DNA of 64,000 nt from Lentzea indica. GTDB lineage: Bacteria > Actinomycetota > Actinomycetes > Mycobacteriales > Pseudonocardiaceae. The notes below the pieces were generated by a model that was not told the origin of the DNA, did no database searches, and saw only the letters and a list, made by a program, of their open reading frames with translations. Below, one piece after another: positions 9,489-17,720 of this stretch. Location of the stretch: the NCBI RefSeq assembly GCF_012184385.1, contig NZ_VSRL01000006.1:30641-94640 (forward strand), written 5' to 3'. The number at the start of each line of letters is the position of its first letter. The stretch's first letter is position 1. A program made the position numbers and the translations under genes.

Positions 9489-9815
9489 ATGTCGCTCAGC
9501 GAGGACGACAGTCCGTTCGCGACGGCATGCCGCGCCACCACCCGTGCCGCGTTCATCTGCGCACTGAACCGGCTGCGGCGGTCGAGAGGGCTGTCGTACC
9601 AGCAGGTGTCGGCCAACGCCGGCGATCTGGTGCTGCCGAAGAGCACCGCGCACGCGCTCTGCACCCTCCGGTTCCCGAAGCGGGAAGACCAGCTGCGTGC
9701 GTTCCTGACAGGGTGCGGCGAGTCCGCCGAGAGGCGCGACGGGTGGGTCGAGCAGTGGCAGCGGCTGCGGTTCCGCCGGCCGCAGAACGACGATCCCGAC
9801 CAGCAGAGCGCGTGA
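9489..9815 (+). CDS. Small helix-turn-helix protein A
   Basis: A 108-residue protein with an XRE-like HTH in the middle (LNRLRRSRGLSYQQVSANAG, then LPKSTAHALC). The start is set by GCAGGAGG 10 bases upstream of the ATG at 9489. It resembles the HTH protein at 10392: both have an alpha-helix ending in a RSGL or RSRGL turn, then S..AG..LP.S, then a P...QLRAF/QVRAF..CG segment and a W..LR end. Together with the small membrane protein between them they form a compact unit. The target and function are unknown. Confidence 0.7.
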   Translation: MSLSEDDSPFATACRATTRAAFICALNRLRRSRGLSYQQVSANAGDLVLPKSTAHALCTLRFPKREDQLRAFLTGCGESAERRDGWVEQWQRLRFRRPQNDDPDQQSA

Positions 9816-10116
9816 AAGCCCGTGGACGGAATTGGACCACGCAAAAGGTGACAAATAATGGCCAGCGCGACTTCGTTGGACGAATTTGGACGCCGTCGCC
9901 CGCGAGGCCTCGAAAAGCTGGACGCCGATTCAGTTGGCAATCACCCGTGTGAGTGACAGGATCGTGGTCAAGCCGCAATGCCGCCGGGGTCCCGCGAAAC
10001 CAAGTAACCCACGTGGACCCTTTCCGTGCATCCGGCTCTCCGCTGTTCCGCCATCAGCCGGCGCGCCCCGTTCACGGCGCCGCCCCGCACCGGGTCTCTT
10101 CTGATCAGGAGTTCGC
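9816..10116. other. Gene-free stretch with a direct repeat
   Basis: I see no convincing gene here. Two near-identical 14-base elements, GGACGGAATTGGAC (9824-9837) and GGACGAATTTGGAC (9878-9891), are spaced 54 bases apart, and the segment between is AT-rich for this genome. It could be the promoter and operator region of the downstream membrane protein and HTH gene. Confidence 0.4.
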
Positions 10117-10395
10117 ATGACCACCCCCTACAGCGGGGCACCGCACTCACGCAGGCGCTGTTCCGCTTCCGCCACCAGCACCGTCCTGCTGGTCGTGACG
10201 GCGTTCGCCTTCACCGGCTGGATGCTCACCCAGGGCCACTCACCCGTCGTCGCCGTGTCGACCGCGAGTGCCGTGATGGCGGTGACCATCACGCTGAGCA
10301 GGAGCCGCCTGATCAGCATCCGGCCGTTCAGCGCCAGGTTCGGCGTGCTGCCGCCGTCCGACCCGCCGGTGATCTGGCAGGACAGCGAGCGATGA
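10117..10395 (+). CDS. Small two-helix membrane protein
   Basis: A 92-residue protein with two hydrophobic segments (about residues 23-41 and 46-60) separated by a short turn, and a basic N-terminus. No known domain is recognised. Its TGA stop overlaps the ATG of the next HTH gene (ATGA), so the two are translationally coupled. Its place between two related HTH proteins suggests a membrane partner for them, but nothing in the sequence proves this. Confidence 0.6.
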   Translation: MTTPYSGAPHSRRRCSASATSTVLLVVTAFAFTGWMLTQGHSPVVAVSTASAVMAVTITLSRSRLISIRPFSARFGVLPPSDPPVIWQDSER

Positions 10396-10877
10396 CCCAG
10401 CCCCACGGTGATCCGCTCGAACGCCTGAATCCGGAGTCCGCACCGCCGTTGATCACGACGTCACCCGCCGAGCTGCGGGCCACGACCGCGACCGAGTTCA
10501 TCGCGCTGTTGCGGACGATCCACCTGCGGTCCGGGCTGACCCTGCCGGAGATCTCCCGCCGGGCGGGCCGGGTGCTGCCGCGCAGCCAGGTCTACTCGCT
10601 GCTCAAGCGCGGCAAGCTGCCGACGAAGCCCGAGCAGGTGCGGGCGTTCGTGAAGATCTGCGGACTGCCTGAGTCGCACGTGGCCCGCGTGATGGAGCTG
10701 TGGGTGACGTTGCGCGGCACGGAGGACGAGAAAGCCCCCGCCGGGAGAGCGGGGGCTTTCTCATGCGATCAGGCGTCGACCTTCTCGCGTTCCACCGCCG
10801 GAGCGGCAGGAGGGGTTGGCTTGGGCAGAAGGCGTTTGATCAGCGGGAAGAACACGATCACCAGCACGACGACGTAG
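10392..10877 (+). CDS. Helix-turn-helix protein B, frame runs through a terminator
   Basis: The HTH part (LLRTIHLRSGLTLPEISRRAG, LPRSQVYSLLKRG) and the following PEQVRAFVKICGL segment match protein A. The related sequence ends near residue 115 at WVTLRGTEDE. After that the frame has no stop: it reads through the hairpin at 10728-10762 and into the antisense of tctA, ending at 10877 (161 residues in all). The last ~45 residues are therefore probably not conserved protein. Either a base is missing near 10728 or the transcript ends in frame without a stop codon. Confidence 0.55.
   Translation: MTQPHGDPLERLNPESAPPLITTSPAELRATTATEFIALLRTIHLRSGLTLPEISRRAGRVLPRSQVYSLLKRGKLPTKPEQVRAFVKICGLPESHVARVMELWVTLRGTEDEKAPAGRAGAFSCDQASTFSRSTAGAAGGVGLGRRRLISGKNTITSTTT
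10728..10762. terminator. Bidirectional terminator between HTH gene and tctA
   Basis: Perfect 14-base stem (GAGAAAGCCCCCGC paired with GCGGGGGCTTTCTC) with a 7-base loop. The A/T-containing outer stem gives short T-rich runs on both strands. It ends 6 bases before the tctA stop on the opposite strand and lies inside the 3' end of the HTH reading frame. Confidence 0.85.
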
Positions 10878-12286
10878 ACGATGATCGCCATCGGGCTGTT
10901 GACCAGGCCGATCAACGAGCCGTCTGAGAGCTGCAACGAGCGGCGCATCTGCTGTTCCGCGGCCGGGCCGAGGATCACGCCGATGATCGCGGGCAGCACC
11001 GGCAGGCCGTAGCGGCGCATCCCGAAGCCCAGCAGGCCGATCACGAACATCAGCATCAGGTCGAAGACGTCCGCGTTCACCGCGTAGGCACCGACCGAGG
11101 CGAAGAACAGGATGCCCGCGTAGAGGTACGGCCGCGGGATGCGCAGCAGCTTCGCCCACAGCGGTGCCAACGGCAGGTTGAGCACCAGCAGCAACGTCAG
11201 GCCGATGAACAACGACGCGATCAACGCCCAGACCAGGCCGGATTCCCGCTGGAACAGCAGCGGACCCGGCTGGATGCCGTACGTCTGGAACGCCGCGAGC
11301 ATCACCGCGGCGGTCGCCGTCGTCGGCAGGCCCAGCGTCAGCATCGTGACCAGCGTGCCGGCGGCGGACGCGGACGCCGTGGACTCCGGACCCGCGACAC
11401 CCTCGATCGCGCCCTTGCCGAACTCGTCCTTGTGCTTGGAGAGCCGCTTCTCCGTCACGTACGACAGGAACGTCGGGATCTCCGCGCCACCGGCGGGGAT
11501 CGCGCCGAACGGGAAGCCGATCACCGGGCCGCGCAGCCACGGCTTCCAGGTGCGCTTCAGGTCCCCGCGCGACAGCCACGGACGACCGACCGGGATCGGT
11601 TCGAACGGCTTGCGGCGCAGGTGGGCCGCGACCCACAGCGCCTCGCCGACCGCGAACAACGCCACCGCGACCACGACGACGTCGATGCCGTCTGCCAGGT
11701 GCAGCGAGCCGAACGTCAGGCGCTGCTGGCCGGTCATCTCGTCGAGGCCGACCAGACCCAGCGTCAGGCCGATGAGCAACGAAGCCACGCCGCGGATTCG
11801 CGAGGCACCCAGCACCGAGGTCACGGCGATGAACGCCAGCACCATGATCGCGAACAGGTCCGGCGCGCCGATGTCGATGGCGTGCTTGGCCACGAACGGA
11901 GCCAGCAGGACGATCAGGATCGTGCCGATGATGCCGCCGGTGAAGTGGCCGATGGCAGCGGCGGCAAGCGCTTGCGACCCACGTCCCTTGCGGGCCATGG
12001 GATTGCCTTCGAACGCTGTGACGACAGCCGCGCTCTCACCCGGTGTGTTCAGCAGGATCGACGTGGTCGAGCCGCCGAACATGCCGCCGTAGTAGATGCC
12101 GGCGAACATGATGAACGCGCCGGTGGGCTCCATGCCGTAGGTGACGGGCAGCAGCAGCGCCACCGCCATCGCCGGACCGATGCCCGGCAGGACGCCGATC
12201 GCGGTGCCGAGCAGCACGCCGATCGCGGCGAACAACAGGTGTGTCGGCGTCAGCGCGGTCGCGAAGCCGTCGAGCAGTTGTTCCAC
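10769..12286 (-). CDS. tctA: Tripartite tricarboxylate transporter, large membrane subunit
   Basis: A 505-residue protein with about 12 membrane segments, the normal TctA length. Family-typical stretches include [19 protein letters not shown] near the N-terminus and the [11 protein letters not shown] region in the middle. With TctB and TctC it would import citrate or another tricarboxylate by an electrochemical gradient. The GTG start at 12286 directly follows the tctB TAG stop. The gene ends against a bidirectional terminator. Confidence 0.9.
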   Translation of the reverse strand: MEQLLDGFATALTPTHLLFAAIGVLLGTAIGVLPGIGPAMAVALLLPVTYGMEPTGAFIMFAGIYYGGMFGGSTTSILLNTPGESAAVVTAFEGNPMARKGRGSQALAAAAIGHFTGGIIGTILIVLLAPFVAKHAIDIGAPDLFAIMVLAFIAVTSVLGASRIRGVASLLIGLTLGLVGLDEMTGQQRLTFGSLHLADGIDVVVVAVALFAVGEALWVAAHLRRKPFEPIPVGRPWLSRGDLKRTWKPWLRGPVIGFPFGAIPAGGAEIPTFLSYVTEKRLSKHKDEFGKGAIEGVAGPESTASASAAGTLVTMLTLGLPTTATAAVMLAAFQTYGIQPGPLLFQRESGLVWALIASLFIGLTLLLVLNLPLAPLWAKLLRIPRPYLYAGILFFASVGAYAVNADVFDLMLMFVIGLLGFGMRRYGLPVLPAIIGVILGPAAEQQMRRSLQLSDGSLIGLVNSPMAIIVYVVVLVIVFFPLIKRLLPKPTPPAAPAVEREKVDA

Positions 12287-12790
12287 CTAGAACACCTCCA
12301 TCAACGGGCCACCGGGGAGCGGGACGCCGAGCAGGTTGTTGAACACCACGAACGTCAGGATCGACAGGCCGGCCGCGATCAACGGGTCGCGGACGTAGGC
12401 CCTGCTGCCGAGCGCGTAAGCCGCGCCCCAGAACAGGATCGCGCCGGAGATCGGGAACCCGACCACGCCGATCAGCGCGGCGTTCGCGAGGAAGGCACCG
12501 CACAGCAGGAGAACCGTGCGCCAGTCGGCGGGTGCGGACAGGTCGACGTCCTCGCCGCCCTCCGCCTCACCACGGCCGCCGCGCAACACGTCACGGGCCA
12601 GCATCACGGCGACGACCAGCAGCAGTGAGCCGACCAGGACCGGCACCGCCTTCGGGCCGACAGGGCCGCGCTGGGCGAAGTCCGTGGGGATGCGCAGCGC
12701 GTCGGTCAGCACCAGCACGCCGAGCACGACCAGCAGGGCGCAGATGCCCAGCTCAGAGCGTTCTCGCAACCACGCTTTCGTCGCTGTCAT
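12287..12790 (-). CDS. tctB: Tripartite tricarboxylate transporter, small membrane subunit
   Basis: A 167-residue membrane protein with four predicted helices, as usual for TctB, and a hydrophilic loop rich in Gly, Glu and Asp between helix 2 and helix 3. The ATG at 12790 overlaps the tctC stop (ATGA). An upstream extension in this frame is only the shadow of tctC. Confidence 0.85.
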   Translation of the reverse strand: MTATKAWLRERSELGICALLVVLGVLVLTDALRIPTDFAQRGPVGPKAVPVLVGSLLLVVAVMLARDVLRGGRGEAEGGEDVDLSAPADWRTVLLLCGAFLANAALIGVVGFPISGAILFWGAAYALGSRAYVRDPLIAAGLSILTFVVFNNLLGVPLPGGPLMEVF

Positions 12791-13773
12791 GCCAGCCCCA
12801 AGTCCTTGAGCACCGTTGCCACCCGCTTGTTCTCGTTTTCCAGGAAGGTCCTGAACTGGTCTCCCGGTGCGAAGGCGTCCGTCCAGCCGTTGCGCTGCAA
12901 CGCTTCCGCCCACTGCGGCGTCTTCTGGAGCCGCGCGAACAGGTCGACCAGTTTGTCGCGGTCGGTCTGCGTGATGCCCGGCGGCGCGACGATGCCGCGC
13001 CAGTTGGTGAACTCGACGTCCACACCGGCCTGCTTGAGCGTCGGCGCGTCGATGCCCTGGATGCGGTCCTTGCTCGTCACCGCGAGCACCCGCAACGTGC
13101 CGGCCTGGATCTGGTCGCGGTACTCGCCGACACCGGAGACACCGAACGCGACCTTGCCGCCGAGCACCGAGGCCAGCAGCTCGCCACCGCCGTCGAACGG
13201 GATGTAGTTGACGCTCTTCGGCTGCAGTCCCACGGCCTTGGCGATCAGCATCGGCGCCAGGTGGTCAGGTCCGCCCGGTGCCGAACCGCCGCCGACGGTC
13301 ACGGTGCCGGGGTTGGCCTTCCACGCGTCAACGAGTTGTTGCATCGACGTGTACGGCGAGTCCTTCGCGACCACGACGATGTCCGGTTCCTCGATCAGCT
13401 TCGCGATCGGGGTGGTGTCGAGCAGCGAGTTCGGCGACTTGTTCGTGTACACCGCGCCCACGACGCCCAGGCCCATCGACATGATCAGCTTTCCGTTGCC
13501 GCGCTCACCGACCGTGCGCCCGAGCCCGACCGTGCCGCCGGCGCCGGGGAGGTTGAACACCTCGGCGTTGCGCAGCAGGTCAGCGTCCTCCATGGCCTTG
13601 GCCGCCGTGCGAGCGGTGATGTCGTACCCACCGCCTGGCGAGTTCGGCACCAGCACGCGCAGCGCCCGCACCTGGCTGCCCTCGCCGCTGTCCGCACCCG
13701 GCGTCAGCAGCGGTGGCACCAGCAGGACGGCGAGCAACGCCGTCGCCACCGCCACCCACACCTTCACCGACAC
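12787..13773 (-). CDS. tctC: Tripartite tricarboxylate transporter, substrate-binding protein
   Basis: A 328-residue extracytoplasmic solute receptor of the TctC/Bug family. It starts with a cleavable or anchoring signal (hydrophobic residues 5-24) and has the family's VPNSPGGGYDITAR and LPGAGGTVGLG segments that bind a carboxylate. It is the first gene of the tctCBA operon and diverges from the CitA/CitB-like sensor pair, which is the likely regulator. The ligand is inferred to be citrate or a similar acid. Confidence 0.88.
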   Translation of the reverse strand: MSVKVWVAVATALLAVLLVPPLLTPGADSGEGSQVRALRVLVPNSPGGGYDITARTAAKAMEDADLLRNAEVFNLPGAGGTVGLGRTVGERGNGKLIMSMGLGVVGAVYTNKSPNSLLDTTPIAKLIEEPDIVVVAKDSPYTSMQQLVDAWKANPGTVTVGGGSAPGGPDHLAPMLIAKAVGLQPKSVNYIPFDGGGELLASVLGGKVAFGVSGVGEYRDQIQAGTLRVLAVTSKDRIQGIDAPTLKQAGVDVEFTNWRGIVAPPGITQTDRDKLVDLFARLQKTPQWAEALQRNGWTDAFAPGDQFRTFLENENKRVATVLKDLGLA

Positions 13774-13885
13774 TGTGATCCCCGCCTCTCATCCGCGTGG
13801 TTGGACATGTTGCTCTGGTGTAAACCTTGATGTCGCTCTTGCGCTTCTAAGGTTTCTTTCGGTCTTTCTGGTCACGGGAGGTTTC

Positions 13886-15424
13886 ATGCGCCGCCGCCGT
13901 TCCCTGGCCAGCCAACTTCTCGCGTGGCAACTCGTAGTCGTCACCTTGCTACTGTGCGCGGTCGGCGCGCTGACAGTCGTCCAGACGGGCAGCAACTTTC
14001 GCTCCAACGAGGAACGCCGGATGCTGTCGGTCGCGGAGACGGTGGCCGCGAACTCGCTGGTCCAGGAGGAGATGGGCAACTGGCGCCTGCTGTCCGCGCC
14101 AGCGGAGACGGCACGCAGCCTGTCCGGTGCCTCCTACGTGCTGATCCTCAACGACCGCAGGCTCGTGATCGCCTCGCCGGACCCGTCCCAGATCGGGTCC
14201 ACTCTGGACACCAGGACCACCTCGCTGGAGGGCAGGTCCTGGACGGGCACGGTCGGCGACTCGATCGAGGCGCACGTGCCGGTGTTCGACCCGGTCAGCC
14301 GCCGCGTCAACGGGATGGTGATCGCGGGCGCGGAGAACCCGGGGATCTTCGCCGGTGCGCTGGCCCAGCCCGTCGACGTGCTGCGCTACCTGGCGATCGC
14401 CCTGCTCATCGGCGTCACCGGGTCGTTGCTGCTGGCCCGCCGCGTGAAGAACCAGACGCTCGGGCTGGAGCCGCACGAGATCACCGCGCTGGTCGAGAAC
14501 CGCGAGGCGTTGCTGCACGGCATCAGGGAGGGCGTCGTCGGCCTCGACGGGCAGAACCGGATCACGCTGGTCAACGACCACGCGAGCGACCTGCTGGCGT
14601 TGCCGGAGGACGCGGTCGGCCGCTCGGTCGAGGAGCTGGAGCTCAACGACCGGTTGCGGGACGTGCTGACCGGCCGCGCGACCGGCGTCGACCAGCTGGT
14701 GCTGCGGCAGGGCGTCGTGCTGACGTTGAACCGCATGCCGATCGAGGGCGGCGCCGGAGCGGTCGTGACGTTGCGAGATCGGACTGAACTCCTTGCGCTG
14801 CAACACGAACTCGACGCGTCGCAGCACGCGACGGACACGTTGCGGGCCCAGGCGCACGAGTTCGCGAACCGGCTGCACACGATCGCCGGGCTGATCGCGC
14901 TGAAGGAGTACGACGAGGTCACCAACTACATTCACCAGATCAGCTCGGCGCAGGACCAGTGGCGGGCCGAGGTCAGCTCGTCGATCGGCGACCCCGCCGT
15001 GGCCGCGTTGCTGATCGCCAAGGCGTCGCTGGCGGCCGAACGCGGCACGGAGCTGCGGATGGGACCCGACAGCGTGCTGGGACGCGTTGACGAAGCTCTG
15101 TCGGCGGATTTGGTGATGGTGCTGGGAAATCTCGTCGACAACGCGTTGGATGCACTGAGCTCGCTCAGCGGCAACGGAGCCGGTAGGTGGATCGAGGTGG
15201 GTGTGATGCAGTTGGACGACGAGGTCCAGGTCGTGGTGCGCGACTCCGGTCCCGGTGTGGCGCCGGAACTCGCGGAAGAGGTGTTCCGGCACGGGTTCAC
15301 GACCAAGGCCGCATCGCACGGTGAACGCGGCATCGGGCTCGCCTTGATCAGGCGGGCGTGCCTGCGGCGCGGAGGTTCGGTGAGCGTGTCGGGTTCGGTC
15401 TTCACCGCAAGGCTGCCCTGGTGA
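13886..15424 (+). CDS. CitA/DcuS-type sensor histidine kinase
   Basis: A 512-residue membrane sensor kinase. TM1 is near residues 14-36, followed by an extracytoplasmic Cache/PDC-like domain, TM2 near 168-188, a cytoplasmic PAS domain (LVENREALLHGIREGVVGLD), then the phospho-acceptor helix EFANRLHTIAGL and an HATPase_c domain with DNALDAL (N box) and GERGIGLAL (G box). CitA/DcuS/DpiB kinases sense di- and tricarboxylates, which fits the divergent tctCBA operon. The ATG at 13886 follows GGGAGG. Its TGA overlaps the response-regulator start. Confidence 0.88.
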   Translation: MRRRRSLASQLLAWQLVVVTLLLCAVGALTVVQTGSNFRSNEERRMLSVAETVAANSLVQEEMGNWRLLSAPAETARSLSGASYVLILNDRRLVIASPDPSQIGSTLDTRTTSLEGRSWTGTVGDSIEAHVPVFDPVSRRVNGMVIAGAENPGIFAGALAQPVDVLRYLAIALLIGVTGSLLLARRVKNQTLGLEPHEITALVENREALLHGIREGVVGLDGQNRITLVNDHASDLLALPEDAVGRSVEELELNDRLRDVLTGRATGVDQLVLRQGVVLTLNRMPIEGGAGAVVTLRDRTELLALQHELDASQHATDTLRAQAHEFANRLHTIAGLIALKEYDEVTNYIHQISSAQDQWRAEVSSSIGDPAVAALLIAKASLAAERGTELRMGPDSVLGRVDEALSADLVMVLGNLVDNALDALSSLSGNGAGRWIEVGVMQLDDEVQVVVRDSGPGVAPELAEEVFRHGFTTKAASHGERGIGLALIRRACLRRGGSVSVSGSVFTARLPW

Positions 15425-16092
15425 TCCGCGTGCTCGTCGTCGACGACGACTTCATGGTGGCCAAGGTGCACAGCGGATATGTCGCGCGCACAGAGGGTTT
15501 CGAGGTCGTCGGGGTCGCGCACACGGGCGGAGACGCGTTGCGGCTCGTGGCTTCGCTCAAGCCGGACCTGGTGCTGCTCGACATCTACCTGCCCGACCAG
15601 AGCGGGATCGAAGTGCTGAAGTCGTTGCGCGCCAACGAGGACGTGGACGTCATCGTGATCACTGCTGCGACCGACGTCGAGACGGTGCGCAGTGCGATGC
15701 GCGGTGGCGTGCTGCACTACCTGATCAAGCCGTTCGACTACTCCGCACTGCGTGACCAGCTCGCGCACTTCGCGTCGTTGCGGGAGAAGCTGCACCGGCT
15801 CGGGTCGGCGGGGCAGGCGGACGTGGATCAGGTGTTCGGCGCGAGGCCGACCTCAAAACCGTTGCTGCCCAAGGGTTTGACGCCGGAGACAGCGCGGCTC
15901 GTGGAGAACGCGCTGCGGTCACGTCCGGAAGGGCTGTCGGCGTCGGAGTGCGCGTCGTCGACGGGCGTCGCACGGGTGAGTGCGCGACGGTACCTGGAGC
16001 ACTTCGTTTCTACGGGACGGGCCGAGGTGCGGTTGCGTTATGGCGGAACCGGTCGGCCGGAACGGATCTACGCGCTAGTCCCAGGAGCCTGA
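15421..16092 (+). CDS. CitB/DpiA-type response regulator
   Basis: A 223-residue regulator with a receiver domain (acidic pocket VVDDD, phospho-acceptor Asp in LLLDIYLPD, Lys in LIKPFDY) and a C-terminal HTH of the DpiA/CitT type (SECASSTGVARVSARRYLEHF). The GTG start at 15421 overlaps the kinase stop. It most likely activates tctCBA in response to external carboxylates. The last 18 bases overlap the 3' end of the convergent arfB gene. Confidence 0.88.
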   Translation: MIRVLVVDDDFMVAKVHSGYVARTEGFEVVGVAHTGGDALRLVASLKPDLVLLDIYLPDQSGIEVLKSLRANEDVDVIVITAATDVETVRSAMRGGVLHYLIKPFDYSALRDQLAHFASLREKLHRLGSAGQADVDQVFGARPTSKPLLPKGLTPETARLVENALRSRPEGLSASECASSTGVARVSARRYLEHFVSTGRAEVRLRYGGTGRPERIYALVPGA

Positions 16093-16503
16093 GCGACCGC
16101 GGCCGCGCTTGGTGTCCGCGCGGCGCTTCTTGGACGCGATGCGGCGTTCCTGCGAGCCCTTCGTGGGCTTGGTCGGCCTGCGCATCGGAGGAGGCGGGGC
16201 GGCGGCCGCGCGGAGGATCGCGGCGAGGCGTTCCCGTGCGGCGGCGCGGTTCTGCAGCTGTGCGCGGTGCTCGGACGCGGCGATCGTGAGCACGCCCTCG
16301 ACCAGCCTGCCCTCCAGGCGGTCGAGCATCCGGCGCTTGAGGTGCTCGGGGATCGACGGCGAGGCAGCCAGGTCGAACGAAAGCTCCACGCGGCTGTCCG
16401 CCGTGTTCACTCCCTGCCCGCCCGGCCCACCTGACCTGGAAAAACGTTCGCGCAGCTCGGACGCCGGCACCACCAGCGTCCTCGTCACGGTCACGTCGTT
16501 CAT
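16075..16503 (-). CDS. arfB: Peptidyl-tRNA hydrolase ArfB (release-factor-like rescue protein)
   Basis: A 142-residue stand-alone RF-1 domain. The catalytic GGQ motif sits in SGGPGGQGVNTADSRV near residues 24-38, and the C-terminal tail is rich in Lys and Arg, which enters the ribosomal mRNA channel in ArfB. The protein releases peptides from ribosomes stalled at mRNA ends lacking a stop codon. Length is typical. Convergent with the response regulator and separate from the sigma-factor gene that precedes it. Confidence 0.88.
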   Translation of the reverse strand: MNDVTVTRTLVVPASELRERFSRSGGPGGQGVNTADSRVELSFDLAASPSIPEHLKRRMLDRLEGRLVEGVLTIAASEHRAQLQNRAAARERLAAILRAAAAPPPPMRRPTKPTKGSQERRIASKKRRADTKRGRGRSGSWD

Positions 16504-16513
16504 GCCTCAAAGG

Positions 16514-17659
16514 CTAATAGGTCAGCCCCGGCAAAGTCGCGATCTTTATCAGCGTCTCGCGGTCGAGCACCGGCGTCGGCCGGGTCTTCGGGCCATCCAG
16601 TTTCGGCATGCCGACCACGTTGGTGCGGAACTCTCCCACGTTGACGCTGCTGACCTTGACGTACGTACCGTCTGGTCGAAGCGCCTCCACTTGGTAGATG
16701 TGGACGCTGTCCTGCCTGCCCGCGATGCTGGACCGGATCTTGATGCCGTCGACCTCGCGAAGCTCGCACGGCGCGACCTCGGGCTCAAAGCACGTGCTGA
16801 GGTCTTCGCCGGCGTTGCCGCGGTGGAGCTCGATCGTCACCGCACCGGTGCCCTGGGCGTCCTTCAGCAGTGCCACGGCACGACGGCTGTATCCGAGGTC
16901 GAAGAACTGCAGCGCACCCGCCGGGACTCCCTGGGCGCCCTGCGTGGTGACTCCGGCAGGGATCACGTTGGCGTCGCGCAGGATCGCGGTGAGCTGGTCG
17001 TTGCGGTCGACGACCACTTCCCCGGAAGTCGAGGTCGCCCCGGACAACTGCCGCGGCAGTGCCAGATGTCCGACCGTGCCCAGTCCCGCCATCACCACGA
17101 AGGCCATCGCCGTCGCGATGGTCGCCCGCCTGCGGGCGAGCTTCGTCTTGCCATTGCGGATGACCTCGGAGCGGTAGATCCGCAGCTCCGGCTCGTCCTC
17201 CAGCAGGTCACGCAACGCGGCGAGGCCCTTGGCGGCCTGACTCTTCACCGTGCCCTCCGTCCTGCCGAGGATGCGGGCGGTCTCCGTGATGCTCAGGTCC
17301 TCCCAGTACCGCAGCACGACGACGGCGCGTTGCCCCGGCGGCAGGGCGTCGAGCGCCAGCCGCAGGTCGAAGTCCGCCGAGTCGTCGGTCACCGGGTGTT
17401 CGGGCACGGCGTCAACGGACCGTTCACGCTGGAAGAACCCGCGGCGACCCTCGTCGATGGCGGTGCGCACCAGCACTTTGCGCGCGTAGGCGTCGACGCT
17501 GTCCTTGCGCACCCGCGCCCAGGCCACGTAGAGCTTGATCAACGCGGTCTGGACGATGTCCTCGGCACGATGCCAGTCGCCGCACAGCAGAAACGCCGTG
17601 CGGCGCATGACGAGAGCGCGTGCGTCGACGAACTCCCCGAACTCGCGGTCGCGGTCCAA
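16514..17659 (-). CDS. SigE-family sigma factor fused to a membrane-anchored sensor-like domain
   Basis: A 381-residue fusion. Residues about 1-155 are a SigE-family sigma-70 protein (region 2 with LLCGDWHRAEDIVQTAL, region 4 with LPPGQRAVVVLRYWEDLSITETARIL and EGTVKSQAAKGLAALR). A basic stretch and one membrane helix follow (about residues 174-201), then some 180 extracytoplasmic residues containing a Cys pair (CFEPEVAPC). The TTG start at 17659 follows GAGGAGG. Two other sigma genes in this window are split from their membrane partners; here both parts share one chain, so the sigma part would be tethered to the membrane. An ECF-like promoter motif lies just upstream. How it is released, if at all, is unknown. 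Confidence 0.8.
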   Translation of the reverse strand: MDRDREFGEFVDARALVMRRTAFLLCGDWHRAEDIVQTALIKLYVAWARVRKDSVDAYARKVLVRTAIDEGRRGFFQRERSVDAVPEHPVTDDSADFDLRLALDALPPGQRAVVVLRYWEDLSITETARILGRTEGTVKSQAAKGLAALRDLLEDEPELRIYRSEVIRNGKTKLARRRATIATAMAFVVMAGLGTVGHLALPRQLSGATSTSGEVVVDRNDQLTAILRDANVIPAGVTTQGAQGVPAGALQFFDLGYSRRAVALLKDAQGTGAVTIELHRGNAGEDLSTCFEPEVAPCELREVDGIKIRSSIAGRQDSVHIYQVEALRPDGTYVKVSSVNVGEFRTNVVGMPKLDGPKTRPTPVLDRETLIKIATLPGLTY

Positions 17660-17684
17660 GTGCCCCCTCCTCGGTCGTCGCTTA

Positions 17685-17712
17685 GTACGCGACGACGACC
17701 GGGGGAGGTTGC
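17685..17712 (-). promoter_or_regulatory. ECF-type promoter motif before the fused sigma gene
   Basis: On the minus strand: GCAACC (17712-17707), a 17-base spacer, then CGTAC (17689-17685), about 25 bases before the TTG start. The same pair of boxes precedes the other two sigma genes. An imperfect hairpin (GGTCGTCGC with GCGACGACGACC) overlaps the -10 box and could also end purM transcription. Confidence 0.5.
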
Positions 17713-17720
17713 CTCAGATT

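Noticed and set aside
8423..9940. Minus-strand open frame of 505 codons over mmsA and HTH gene A
   Set aside because: Antisense to mmsA; no motifs.
17672..17700. Hairpin upstream of the sigma fusion as a clean purM terminator
   Set aside because: The arms are imperfect and overlap the better-supported promoter-like motif, so it is noted only within that entry.
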